From: an uncultured Eggerthella sp.
GTDB taxonomy: Bacteria > Actinomycetota > Coriobacteriia > Coriobacteriales > Eggerthellaceae
Length of the DNA stretch: 31,602 nucleotides
Assembly: GCA_900544455.1 (NCBI GenBank)
Contig: UQVJ01000011.1
Coordinates: 1-31,602, forward strand
Reading direction: 5' to 3'
Part shown: positions 1 through 8,263 of the stretch, piece by piece
Layout of the letters: every line of letters begins with the position of its first letter
Position numbering within the stretch: the stretch's first letter is position 1
Translations under genes and position numbers: made by a program
The notes under the pieces: model-generated
The model's database searches: none
What the model was told of the DNA's origin: nothing
The model's input: the letters and a program-made list of their open reading frames with translations, nothing else

Positions 1-322
1 AAAGGTTTACCACCGCCAGGTCGATCATCTCGATGCCGTGCTCAGCAGCCTGAGCCATATGCTCGGGGTTGTCGCGCTTAGCAAGAAGACCGCCATGAAC
101 TGCCGGGTGAAGCGTCTTCACGCGACCATCCATCATCTCTGGGAATTGGGTTACCTCATCGATGGGGGTAACGGGAATGCCCGCCTCTGCAATAACGCGA
201 GCCGTGCCACCCGTAGAGATGATCTGCGCACCGAACTCTTCGGACAGAGCACGAGCGAATTCCACTACACCCGTCTTGTCCGTTACCGACATAAGAACAC
301 GCTTTACCTTAGGATCTGCCAC
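1..322 (-). CDS. purH: Bifunctional AICAR formyltransferase/IMP cyclohydrolase, N-terminal part (partial)
   Basis: This is the start of PurH, which performs the last two steps of IMP synthesis; only the N-terminal 107 codons lie in the window and the gene continues past base 1. The reverse strand from a GTG at 322-320 reads VADPKVKRVLMSVTDKTG, then STGGTARVI and MMDGRVKTLHPAVHGGLLA, the signature of the methylglyoxal-synthase-like IMP cyclohydrolase domain. GGAAAGGCGG upstream serves as ribosome binding site. The gene follows purN on the same strand after a hairpin at 415-429, so it may be partly uncoupled from the upstream purine genes. Family assignment is firm; the GTG start is the likeliest choice because the conserved KRVLMSVTDK begins a few residues later. 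Confidence 0.93.
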   Translation of the reverse strand, partial: MADPKVKRVLMSVTDKTGVVEFARALSEEFGAQIISTGGTARVIAEAGIPVTPIDEVTQFPEMMDGRVKTLHPAVHGGLLAKRDNPEHMAQAAEHGIEMIDLAVVNL

Positions 323-400
323 CTGGTACCGCCTTTCCGAATTGTCTGGCTATTGATATTCGTTACGTTCAGCATAGCAGCGCCAGCCAAACGCAAACCT

Positions 401-429
401 TCGAAAGTGAAAATGCCCGCCCAGCGGGC
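401..429 (-). terminator. Rho-independent terminator after purN
   Basis: On the minus strand a GCCCGC/GCGGGC stem with a 3-base loop (415-429) is followed by ATTTTCACTTTC. It sits just past the purN stop codon and before purH, so it ends or attenuates purN transcription. Confidence 0.6.
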
Positions 430-440
430 AGTACTGTTAG

Positions 441-1073
441 TTAGCTTGAAATGTGCCCCTTACGCGTTTCAGGGCAAACATCTACCCGCCCTTCGGCAAG
501 AAGCTGGATCACGTGAGGATACAGCTCATGCTCAGCCGAATGAATACGCTCTTCAAGAGCCTCGATGGGTTCACCTTCACGAACCTCAACAGGCTGCTGA
601 GCGATAATGGGGCCCTTATCGTAATCGGCATTAGCGAAATGAACCGTAACGCCAGTTACCTTCACGCCAAAATTGTATGCATCCTCAATGGCATGCGCGC
701 CTTTGAAAGAAGGAAGCAGAGCGGGATGAAGGTTCACTACCCTATCAGGGAAAGCGTCGAGGATTTCTGCGGTAACCATACGCATGTAACCGGCCATAAC
801 CACGTATTCGGCACCAGCTTCCTTCAGGGCATCAGCAATACGCTGGTTAGCCGCCGAAGTGTCGGCATAGGCCTCACGGTTCATCACCAAGACGGGAATT
901 CCTGCCTTTTTGGCACGTTCAATGCCAAAGGCGTCAGGACGCGAAGAAACAACCAAGCTTATTTTCGCACTGAGCGTGCCTTCTTCGATATGGTCGATGA
1001 GCGATTGGAGGTTAGAGCCGCTACCGCTGATCAAAACGCCGATGTTCAACGGTTCTTGCACTTGAGCAATCAT
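441..1073 (-). CDS. purN: Phosphoribosylglycinamide formyltransferase (GAR transformylase)
   Basis: PurN transfers a formyl group from 10-formyltetrahydrofolate to GAR in purine synthesis. The 210-residue product has the family order: GVLISGSGSNLQ near the N terminus (phosphoribosyl-binding loop), AGYMRMVT, then the NLHPALLPSFKGAHA folate/catalytic stretch with the conserved Asn-His pair, and the active-site Asp in VHFANADYDKGPI. The ATG at 1073 was chosen because GGAAGGG lies just upstream; a TTG at 1097 in the same frame would add eight residues with no better signal. It follows purM on the same strand, but a 172-base gap containing a terminator-like hairpin suggests attenuation or a separate promoter. 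Confidence 0.95.
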   Translation of the reverse strand: MIAQVQEPLNIGVLISGSGSNLQSLIDHIEEGTLSAKISLVVSSRPDAFGIERAKKAGIPVLVMNREAYADTSAANQRIADALKEAGAEYVVMAGYMRMVTAEILDAFPDRVVNLHPALLPSFKGAHAIEDAYNFGVKVTGVTVHFANADYDKGPIIAQQPVEVREGEPIEALEERIHSAEHELYPHVIQLLAEGRVDVCPETRKGHISS

Positions 1074-1197
1074 GCCCTTCCTTTCGTTGCTAGGCAAGGC
1101 GTCGAAAAGACACCTTCATTTGTCGCTACCGCAATGAACGTACCAATCGATGCCCCGAAGTTGGAAAAGAACCCTTCGACGTGCATCGACCGGCATC

Positions 1198-1234
1198 AAC
1201 ATAAAGCGCGATTGGTCGCTTGAGCCAATCGCGC
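1198..1234 (-). terminator. Terminator or attenuator hairpin between purM and purN
   Basis: On the minus strand the perfect 10-bp stem GCGCGATTGG/CCAATCGCGC (1206-1215 and 1225-1234, 9-base loop) is followed by the short tract TTTATGTT. It lies a few bases past the purM stop. The weak T-tract suggests partial termination rather than a full stop. Confidence 0.5.
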
Positions 1235-1245
1235 ATAATGATTAC

Positions 1246-2400
1246 CTACTCTTCAGCAGACGGATTGTCGGCAAAGAGCTTTTCCTGATCAACATAGGCA
1301 ACCTCGCCCGAGCCAGGAATGATACGGCCTACAACGGTAGGTGTTTCACCCTCGGCTTCCAGGATGTCCATAACCTGATCAACCTTGGAAGGATCAACAA
1401 CGAGAACCATGCCCAAGCCCATATTGAAGGTCTTCAGGGCTTCGTGCTCATCGAGATGAGCCGCACGGCACACGAACGGGATAACCGGCGGCATGCTCCA
1501 GGTTCCCACATGAAGCTCTGCGTCCATGTTTTCGGGAAGCGCACGATTCAGGTTCTCAGTAATGCCGCCACCCGTAATGTGGGCAAGGGAACGAACGGCG
1601 CCAGGGAGCTGGCGCAGAACGGAGCGAACAGGCTTCACGTAGATGCGAGTGGGCTCGAGCAGCGCGTCGAGCACGCTCTGGCCGCCCAGAGACTCCTGAG
1701 GCATACGCAGCTCATAGAGCGTCTTACCGTCGGTAACCACCTTGCGAACCAAAGAATAGCCGTTGGAGTGAATGCCGGAGGAAGCCAGGCCGATAAGCAC
1801 GTCGCCCTCCTGGACCTTAGCAGGATCGAGCATTTCAGGACGATCTACCACGCCTACGCAAAAACCGGAAAGGTCATACTCGTTGGGATCCATTACGCCA
1901 GGATGCTCAGCCATTTCGCCACCGATAAGAGCAGCGCCCGACATCTGGCAGCCATCAGCAATGCCGGAAACGATTTCGGCAACCGCTTCGCTCTTAAGTT
2001 TTCCGATGGCAATGTAATCGAGGAAGAACAGGGGTTCAGCGCCTGTTGCAAGAATGTCGTTCACGCACATGGCAACCAGGTCGATGCCCACGGTGTCATG
2101 CTTGCCAGCGAGCTTAGCCAGCTGAATCTTAGTGCCAACGCCGTCGGTACCGGAAACCAAAATCGGATCTGCCATGTTCTTCGCCACGTTGATGGAGAAC
2201 AAGCCGCCGAAACCGCCGATATCGCCGCGAACCTCATCGCGGTACGTGCGATGAACCGCATCCTTGATGGCGTCTACTGCACGGGCGCCCTCTGCCGTAT
2301 CAACTCCCGCTTCGGCATAGGTGGTAGCGCCCTGAGCCGTCCAGCTGGGCCACTTGGTTTCATCGTTATCCATCGCGTTGACCTTAATGCGATCAGTCAT
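1246..2400 (-). CDS. purM: Phosphoribosylformylglycinamidine cyclo-ligase (AIR synthetase)
   Basis: PurM closes the imidazole ring of AIR using ATP. The 384-residue protein shows the AIR synthase signature SGTDGVGTK (residues 83-91, ATP/Mg binding), then IDLVAMCVNDILATGAEPLFFLDY and GGEMAEHPG, and the C-terminal AIRS_C block with HITGGGITENLNR. It is about 35 residues longer than the 345-residue Escherichia coli enzyme, mostly as an N-terminal extension ahead of TTYAEAGVD. The start is supported by AGGAGATGCT immediately before the ATG. It lies 93 bases downstream of purF in the same direction and is probably cotranscribed with it. Confidence 0.96.
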   Translation of the reverse strand: MTDRIKVNAMDNDETKWPSWTAQGATTYAEAGVDTAEGARAVDAIKDAVHRTYRDEVRGDIGGFGGLFSINVAKNMADPILVSGTDGVGTKIQLAKLAGKHDTVGIDLVAMCVNDILATGAEPLFFLDYIAIGKLKSEAVAEIVSGIADGCQMSGAALIGGEMAEHPGVMDPNEYDLSGFCVGVVDRPEMLDPAKVQEGDVLIGLASSGIHSNGYSLVRKVVTDGKTLYELRMPQESLGGQSVLDALLEPTRIYVKPVRSVLRQLPGAVRSLAHITGGGITENLNRALPENMDAELHVGTWSMPPVIPFVCRAAHLDEHEALKTFNMGLGMVLVVDPSKVDQVMDILEAEGETPTVVGRIIPGSGEVAYVDQEKLFADNPSAEE

Positions 2401-2493
2401 AGCATCTCCTGGAACTCAAATCCCCTGTTCGGGGGCTTACAAACAACGTATTGCCATAATTCGAGGCACTATGGCATGCCTTCGAGCTGGCCG

Positions 2494-3951
2494 CTAATCG
2501 AGCACTGCCTTCCCTTCGGGAAGAAAGCTCTTGGCCTTCATGGTATCAGGAATATCCACAGGGTATTCGCCGGTAAAGCAAGCGTCACAGAAACCAGGGT
2601 GTTCGCACTGAATTGCCTCGTGAAGGCCCTCAACTGAAATAAACGCAAGCGAATCACAGCCGATGAAATCGCACATTTCCTGATTGGTCATGTTTGCAGC
2701 GATAAGCTGATCCTGCGTGTCGGTATCAATACCGTAGAAGCAAGGCCAACGGGTTTCAGGCGAAACAATACGCAGGTGAACTTCCTTGGCACCTGCGCTT
2801 CGCAGCATGTCAACCAGCTTCTTAGAGGTGTTGCCGCGGACGATAGAGTCGTCGATAACCACCAAACGCTGGCCTGAAATTACAGACGGGAGCGGATTCA
2901 GCTTCAAGCGAATGCCAAGCTGGCGCATCTCATCGGTAGGTTGAATGAACGTACGGCCGACATAGCGATTTTTAACGATGCCGTTGCAATAAGGGATGCC
3001 GCTCTCCAAAGCGTAGCCCATAGCAGAAGGCAAACCAGAATCGGGAACGCCCACAACAAGGTCGGCATCGATCGGAGCCTCGCGCGCAAGGATACGTCCC
3101 ATCTGACGGCGGGCAACGTATACGCTCTGTCCGTCCATCACGGAATCGGGACGAGCGAAATACACGTATTCGAAAATGCAGCTAGCGCGCTTCTTGGGCT
3201 CAACGCCCATCTCGGAGATCATGCTATCTTTGCCGAAGCGGATAATCTCGCCAGGGGCAACTTCACGCATAAGCTCCGCGCCCACAATATCAAGACCACA
3301 GGTTTCGGAAGAAACAACCCATCCACGATTGTTGGGCAACTTACCTACAACCAGAGGACGAATGCCGTTTGGATCGCGGAAAGCGTAAAGATGGTCGGGG
3401 CTTGCCAGCAGCATAGCGTAAGCGCCCTTGATCATTTTCATGGCCATACGAATACCCGCACGAAGGGAATTGGTGGTTTTAGTTACCTCGCCAATGATCT
3501 TCGCTGCTGCTTCCGAGTCGGTGCCCGCACGCAGATGAACACCGTAATCAATGATTTTCGCCTTGAGGTAATTGGTGTTCACCAACGTTCCGTTGTGGGC
3601 AAGCGCAATAAGCACTTCATCGATTGCCGAGATATGGGGCTGTGCCGCTTCCCACGAATCGACACCGCCGCTCGTGGAGTAGCGAACATGACCAATAGCC
3701 AAATCGCCCTTCAACGCAGAAAGGTCGCCTTCGGTAAATGCCTGGGTCACCAAGCCCAGATCCTTGGAAGCCATGATGGTGGCACCATCGCCAACGGCAA
3801 TGCCGGCAGATTCCTGCCCACGGTGCTGCAACGCCTGCAAACCGAAGCAGGTCATGCGTGCTACATCTTCACCAGGTGCGTAAATGCCAAAAACACCGCA
3901 CTCTTCTTCCATTCTGTCGGGGCGCTCTCCGGGAAACACCGACATGCTCAT
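2494..3951 (-). CDS. purF: Amidophosphoribosyltransferase (PRPP amidotransferase)
   Basis: PurF makes phosphoribosylamine from PRPP and glutamine, the committed step of purine synthesis. The product is 485 residues. The nucleophile is Cys18 in EECGVFGIYA, preceded by a 17-residue propeptide that must be removed, as in the Bacillus subtilis type. The PRPP site is RLVVIDDSIVRGNT. Cysteines in ASCIFEYVYF, RWPCFYG and the C-terminal CEHPGFCDACF fit the [4Fe-4S]-cluster class of PurF, which is oxygen sensitive. Its ATG directly follows the TAG stop of the sortase gene (TAGATG), with GAGGAGG upstream inside the sortase coding region, so translation is probably coupled. ATGs at residues 3 and 14 are alternative starts. 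Confidence 0.97.
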   Translation of the reverse strand: MSMSVFPGERPDRMEEECGVFGIYAPGEDVARMTCFGLQALQHRGQESAGIAVGDGATIMASKDLGLVTQAFTEGDLSALKGDLAIGHVRYSTSGGVDSWEAAQPHISAIDEVLIALAHNGTLVNTNYLKAKIIDYGVHLRAGTDSEAAAKIIGEVTKTTNSLRAGIRMAMKMIKGAYAMLLASPDHLYAFRDPNGIRPLVVGKLPNNRGWVVSSETCGLDIVGAELMREVAPGEIIRFGKDSMISEMGVEPKKRASCIFEYVYFARPDSVMDGQSVYVARRQMGRILAREAPIDADLVVGVPDSGLPSAMGYALESGIPYCNGIVKNRYVGRTFIQPTDEMRQLGIRLKLNPLPSVISGQRLVVIDDSIVRGNTSKKLVDMLRSAGAKEVHLRIVSPETRWPCFYGIDTDTQDQLIAANMTNQEMCDFIGCDSLAFISVEGLHEAIQCEHPGFCDACFTGEYPVDIPDTMKAKSFLPEGKAVLD

Positions 3952-4971
3952 CTATGCAGCCTCCTCATATTTGCGATCCATGACCGCGTCCTGACTTGAC
4001 GAAAGACCAGTTGTCCCCGAGGTGCTCGAGCTCAGGTAAGGGTCGTTTGCTGCCGTGGTTTCCACCACAGCGGCAAACAGCACCGCACGGCCGTCGTTTT
4101 GCGAATATTCGCAGGTAGAAAACAGCACTGACTGCTTGATATCGGTAGCGGTCAGCATGTCCCCCTTCTGGCTTACCACGCTGCGGTTAAGCTTGTCCTG
4201 CACGTATGCCTGGTAACTTGCGTCGTTGGCAAACGACGTCTGAACGATGGCGTCACTGCCTGTTGTTTTTACCAAAGCAAACGTTTTAAGGCGATAATTG
4301 CCCTGTGGGGTTAACACGTAGATATCGCGATGCGAATCAAAGGTATCCTGGTCCTCGAAATCGGCCAAAGAAGCAAACATCGAACCATCGTTCATATGGT
4401 GGCCGTATAACGCATTGTTCTGATCGGATAAATCGCTGGTATTGGATGCATCCAGGAAAATGGTACCTGCCGAAGCAAGCCACCCGGTAGATCCATCAAA
4501 AGCTTTATGCAAGTATTCCTGATTATCAGACCCTTGAACCACAGGATAATTGATGGGCGTTCCAGGTACGTACACCCACGCTACGATGTCGGGGTTGATG
4601 GCACGTAAGCCGTCCCAATCAACTTTCAGGTCGGAAAGAGCAAGATTGGAATTGTCGTCCACCTCTGCATATTCTTCCAGGCCACTGTAAGCGTTTTGCT
4701 GCGCCCAGTACTGATAGCCGATAGCGCCCAAGGCAGCTAAAGCGCCCACGAACACTACAATGGAAACAATAAACACCACACGCCATATGCCGCCCTTTTT
4801 GCTTTGGCTTGCGCGCGCAGCTGAACCGTAGGAATCACGGCTGTACTGGGAAATGCTCTGGCTGGAAGGAACCTGTTGGGAACGATACGTAGCAGGCAGG
4901 GTGCTCTGAGAGCGTTGCGGAGTAGCATGGGACCCCCGCGATGGACCGCGTCTGTTTGCGCCTTTTGGCAT
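3952..4971 (-). CDS. Class B sortase
   Basis: Sortases are membrane-anchored cysteine transpeptidases that attach proteins to the cell wall or build pili. The 339-residue product has a Ser/Gln/Arg-rich N-terminal tail (1-60), one transmembrane helix (about 61-86), then the sortase fold. Catalytic residues are His191 in LYGHHMNDGSMF, Cys287 in LFSTCEYS and Arg295 in NDGRAVLFA. The order and the GHHM...STCEY style fit class B. The C-terminal 35 residues are Ser/Thr rich and low complexity. AAGGTGG precedes the ATG. No substrate with a sorting signal is seen nearby. The position directly before purF, sharing its transcript, is unusual. The specific substrate cannot be told from sequence. Confidence 0.93.
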   Translation of the reverse strand: MPKGANRRGPSRGSHATPQRSQSTLPATYRSQQVPSSQSISQYSRDSYGSAARASQSKKGGIWRVVFIVSIVVFVGALAALGAIGYQYWAQQNAYSGLEEYAEVDDNSNLALSDLKVDWDGLRAINPDIVAWVYVPGTPINYPVVQGSDNQEYLHKAFDGSTGWLASAGTIFLDASNTSDLSDQNNALYGHHMNDGSMFASLADFEDQDTFDSHRDIYVLTPQGNYRLKTFALVKTTGSDAIVQTSFANDASYQAYVQDKLNRSVVSQKGDMLTATDIKQSVLFSTCEYSQNDGRAVLFAAVVETTAANDPYLSSSTSGTTGLSSSQDAVMDRKYEEAA

Positions 4972-5051
4972 GAACCACCTTCACACATTTGGTTCTGAAA
5001 CGAACTGCCATCGCAGCATGCAACGCAGCGATGTAACTAAACTATAGTAAC

Positions 5052-5092
5052 AAAAAGAAATCCCTCATACGAAGATTCGTAAGAGGGATTTC
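5052..5092 (-). terminator. Strong terminator downstream of the PPK2 gene
   Basis: A long inverted repeat, GAAATCCCTC (5057-5066) with GAGGGATTTC (5083-5092) plus inner arms TACGAA/TTCGTA, is followed on the minus strand by TTTTTGTTA. It separates the polyphosphate gene upstream from the sortase-purine transcript. The latter must start between here and 4972, where TACTATAGT on the minus strand is the only -10-like candidate and has no good -35. Confidence 0.75.
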
Positions 5093-5262
5093 AAACGTTC
5101 TGCCAACAGGCAGAAAAAGCAAGTGAGCGGGTTAACGATCAGCCCGCAGAAGCAACCCACAACGCGCCGCGCTCGCCCGCTCCGTCAACTCTTCGAGCAA
5201 GGCTGGGGCAGACCATTAATGCCAAAGCGGCATCCCGGCAGCAATCGCAGCTCTATACCGAG

Positions 5263-6963
5263 CTAGAACAGCCCCAACCGCTTTTCAATGGCCTCGTTGA
5301 TGATACGCAGCGCCTTCACGCGGGCGTAATACTTATCGTCGCTTTCCAAGATTATCCAAGGTGCGTTGTGTGTAGAAGTAAGGCGGAACATGTCGTCTAC
5401 CGCCGCACGATACTGGGGGTACTTGTCGCGGTTGCGCCAATCCTCTGCGGTAATCTTCCAGCGTTTCGCAGGATTGCTTTCACGCGCCTCAAAACGCTGA
5501 AGCTGCGTTTCTGGGGAAACGTCCACCCAAAACTTAAGCAGGATGGCACCCCAGTCAACCATGTCGCGCTCGAACTCGTTGATTTCCTCGTATGCACGGC
5601 TCCATTGGTCGGTGCTGGCAAAACCCTCAACGCGCTCAACCAACACACGGCCGTACCAACTGCGATCATAAATACCTACATGTCCCGCCTTCGGCAAGCG
5701 CGTCCAATAGCGCCACAGATGAGGGTGCAGCAGTTCGGGCTTCGTAGGTGCCGGACTGGGGAAAATGGTGTACGAACGCGCATCCAACGCCTGCGCCACA
5801 CGCTTGATGCTGCCACCTTTTCCAGCCGCATCCCAACCTTCATACATGATCATCATGGGTACGCGCCTAATGTACATTTCCAGCTCGATACGACGAAGAC
5901 GTTCCTGTTCGGCTTTCAGCTGGAGCTTGTACTCGTCGTGAGTTAGAGCAAGCGAATGATCTACCTCATCAAGCGAAGGTATATGCGCACTAGGGATAAA
6001 GCGTGTCATCGTGGGCGCATGAGCGCTCATCGCTGCGGCCTCATGTTCTGCCTGCAAGCGCAGAAGCTGATTTTCCTCGTCGGAGCGTTCGCGCTCATCG
6101 TCTGCCACCGAACCAGCAACGGCAGCAGCAGAGTTTTCCTTTGCCTTCGCTTCCGCTTCCAAAGCGGCATTGTTCTTCGGCCTGGAGAGCTCGCGTTCCA
6201 AAGCGGTTACCAACGTTTGGGCAACGCTCAGGTTTACCCGGCGATGATCGGAGGCATCAAGCAGGATCCAGGGGGCAGCCTTGAAGTTAGAGCGCCTCAG
6301 CATCTCATCATAAACACGGTAAGACTGGCTATAGTGCTCGAGCTGTTCAAGATCGCTCTGGGTCACGCGCCACTTGGTTGCAGGATCGCTATACAAACCC
6401 ACCAAACGCTCGCGCTGGGTCTGCTCGGAGATATGCAAGAAGAATTTGATTACCAGATAGCCATCGTTGCGCAGCTGTGTTTCGAAGTCTTCAATGGAGG
6501 GAAGCATGCGTGCCGTATGAGCCTCAACCGCAGCGCGTTCTTTCTTGGAAAGCTTCCCCTTCTTTGGGAGCATGTTGATCACATGCTGCGCCGCCACCGA
6601 ATACCAACCGCGATCATAGAACGTCATACTCCCACGCTGACCAAGCGCTTTCCAAAACTGCTGCATAACAGGGAAATAGCCAGTGGAGCCGAACTCTTCG
6701 CTCAAAACGTTTTCGGCTTCTTCGCCTTCGAAATCTTCCGTAACGTATACCGAAGTGTCGCGCGCATCCAAGTGATACAGCAAATCTGAGATTCGACTGC
6801 CCTTCCCGGCGCCCTTCCATCCCTCAAACAGCACTACCACGCCAAGCTCCTGGCGTTTCGCTTCCTGCTGAAGCACGACCAACTTATTGATCAATTCTTT
6901 GAAGCGGACTTTATATTCCTTTTTGGACACCTTCTGAGAACCCAAACGAACCGTATCAAGCAT
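5263..6963 (-). CDS. pap: Two-domain polyphosphate kinase 2 family protein (polyphosphate:AMP phosphotransferase type)
   Basis: PPK2 enzymes move phosphate between polyphosphate and nucleotides; two-domain members usually convert AMP to ADP with polyphosphate as donor. The 566-residue product has two PPK2 domains. The first has Walker A GWKGAGKGS (48-56) and YDRGWY near 117. A charged Ala/Glu-rich linker spans about 255-330. The second domain has GWDAAGKGGS near 378 and YDRSWYGR near 433. The second domain keeps the canonical DAAGKGG loop, while the first has KGAGKGS, so the C-terminal half is probably the main catalytic unit (inference). AGAGGGGG precedes the ATG. It is divergent from ppx across a 202-base gap, suggesting shared control. 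The AMP specificity is inferred from the domain layout. Confidence 0.9.
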   Translation of the reverse strand: MLDTVRLGSQKVSKKEYKVRFKELINKLVVLQQEAKRQELGVVVLFEGWKGAGKGSRISDLLYHLDARDTSVYVTEDFEGEEAENVLSEEFGSTGYFPVMQQFWKALGQRGSMTFYDRGWYSVAAQHVINMLPKKGKLSKKERAAVEAHTARMLPSIEDFETQLRNDGYLVIKFFLHISEQTQRERLVGLYSDPATKWRVTQSDLEQLEHYSQSYRVYDEMLRRSNFKAAPWILLDASDHRRVNLSVAQTLVTALERELSRPKNNAALEAEAKAKENSAAAVAGSVADDERERSDEENQLLRLQAEHEAAAMSAHAPTMTRFIPSAHIPSLDEVDHSLALTHDEYKLQLKAEQERLRRIELEMYIRRVPMMIMYEGWDAAGKGGSIKRVAQALDARSYTIFPSPAPTKPELLHPHLWRYWTRLPKAGHVGIYDRSWYGRVLVERVEGFASTDQWSRAYEEINEFERDMVDWGAILLKFWVDVSPETQLQRFEARESNPAKRWKITAEDWRNRDKYPQYRAAVDDMFRLTSTHNAPWIILESDDKYYARVKALRIINEAIEKRLGLF

Positions 6964-7165
6964 CGCGAAACCCCCTCTATCCTATGCCACGCCAGTCCCC
7001 ACTGCACCGCTACTTGCCCGCACGGCACGCAACGCGCCTGGCAAATGACAGAAATATGTTAAATAACACGTTATAGGCGATGCTACCCCACTTCCCGATG
7101 CGCGAATATAGTTAAATCAAATGATGTGTTCGAAAGCGCCAGATTTAACAACAAGGAGCTATGAA

Positions 7166-8104
7166 ATGTCCCGCTACGGCATTATCGATTTAGGTTCAAA
7201 CACCATCCGACTCTGCATTTACGAGGTGTCCTGCGCCGCGCATGAGCCCCTGCGGAAAAAGGATATCGACACCCTGCTGAACTACAAGGTGATGGCAGGC
7301 CTCGCTTCGCACGTCGAAAAAGGCGCTATGACCGAAGAAGGGGTAAAGCGCGCCATTAAAACCATCAACGCGCACCTGCGCCGCGCTTCGCACTTCAATT
7401 GCGATCGCATTGACATTTTCGCGACTGCCGTACTGCGAAACTGCTCCAATTCGCACAAGGCAACGGCAGCAATTGAAGAAGGCATTGGGCAGCGCATCTG
7501 CATCCTCTCCAACGAAGAAGAGGCGCATCTTGGCTATTTGGGTGCAAAGCTCGACCAAGACCTCGAAGCGGGCACCATGGTCGATATCGGCGGCGGTTCC
7601 ACCGAGCTCACCAGCATCAAGGGTGGCTTCGATCTTGCGAAAACCAGCATTCCGCAGGGTTCGCTTTCGTCCTTCGCAAACTATGTAGCGGGGCTGATGC
7701 CCACTCAGAAGGAAGTCAACGCCATAGCGCAGGCTTTCCGCGAACTTGCAGAAAAGGAAGAAACCGACGTATACCACTGTACCCAGCTTTACGGCATCGG
7801 AGGCTCCATCCGATCTGCCGCAAAGCTCTATGGCGATCTGTGCAACAACGGCAACCGCTTCAATTACTTGCTGCCCGAACACATCGATGCCATCCTGAAC
7901 CGCTACGCAGAAGACCCCAACGCCTTTGCCCATGAGGCTTTGCGCACCCTCCCCGACCGCATCCATACGCTTATTCCCGGCTGCGTCATCATCCGCGAAG
8001 CCTTCAAGCTGTGCGGTGGCGAGCGTCTAGACATCTGCAAGTACGGTGTGCGCGAGGGGTATTTGGCTGAACGCGTTCTAGTAAAACCCGTCAGTTTCGC
8101 CTAA
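7166..8104 (+). CDS. ppx: Exopolyphosphatase (Ppx/GppA family)
   Basis: Ppx/GppA enzymes release terminal phosphates from polyphosphate or hydrolyse pppGpp. The 312-residue product has the ASKHA-fold phosphate-1 motif IIDLGSNTIRLCIYEV at the N terminus and the phosphate-2 motif MVDIGGGSTELTSI in the middle, and ends with a GVREGYL block. It is short, lacking the C-terminal HD-like domain of the roughly 510-residue E. coli Ppx, and resembles short actinobacterial forms. The ATG at 7166 was chosen over 7121 because AAGGAG sits seven bases upstream and the product then starts next to the conserved motif. ppk1 follows 159 bases downstream on the same strand. Whether it acts on polyphosphate or pppGpp cannot be decided here. 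Confidence 0.92.
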   Translation: MSRYGIIDLGSNTIRLCIYEVSCAAHEPLRKKDIDTLLNYKVMAGLASHVEKGAMTEEGVKRAIKTINAHLRRASHFNCDRIDIFATAVLRNCSNSHKATAAIEEGIGQRICILSNEEEAHLGYLGAKLDQDLEAGTMVDIGGGSTELTSIKGGFDLAKTSIPQGSLSSFANYVAGLMPTQKEVNAIAQAFRELAEKEETDVYHCTQLYGIGGSIRSAAKLYGDLCNNGNRFNYLLPEHIDAILNRYAEDPNAFAHEALRTLPDRIHTLIPGCVIIREAFKLCGGERLDICKYGVREGYLAERVLVKPVSFA

Positions 8105-8263
8105 AAGCACCATCATCACGGAGGAATGTCACAAGATATTGCGATTCGTTGCGCGATAAAAGGGCATCTTACCTGCGAAAAACCGCTATTAACGATTACA
8201 ATAATTCCTAGATAATACTGGCGCATGAGCCATTAATCTGGGGAAAAGAATAGAGGGGAAATC

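Noticed and set aside
453..4000. Long plus-strand reading frames opposite purN, purM and purF
   Set aside because: They mirror strongly coding minus-strand genes with family motifs, lack ribosome binding sites, and have His/Asn-rich compositions typical of antisense frames.
8169..8216. TACAAT and GATAAT as ppk1 promoter -10 elements
   Set aside because: No acceptable -35 hexamer at standard spacing for either, so no promoter was called.
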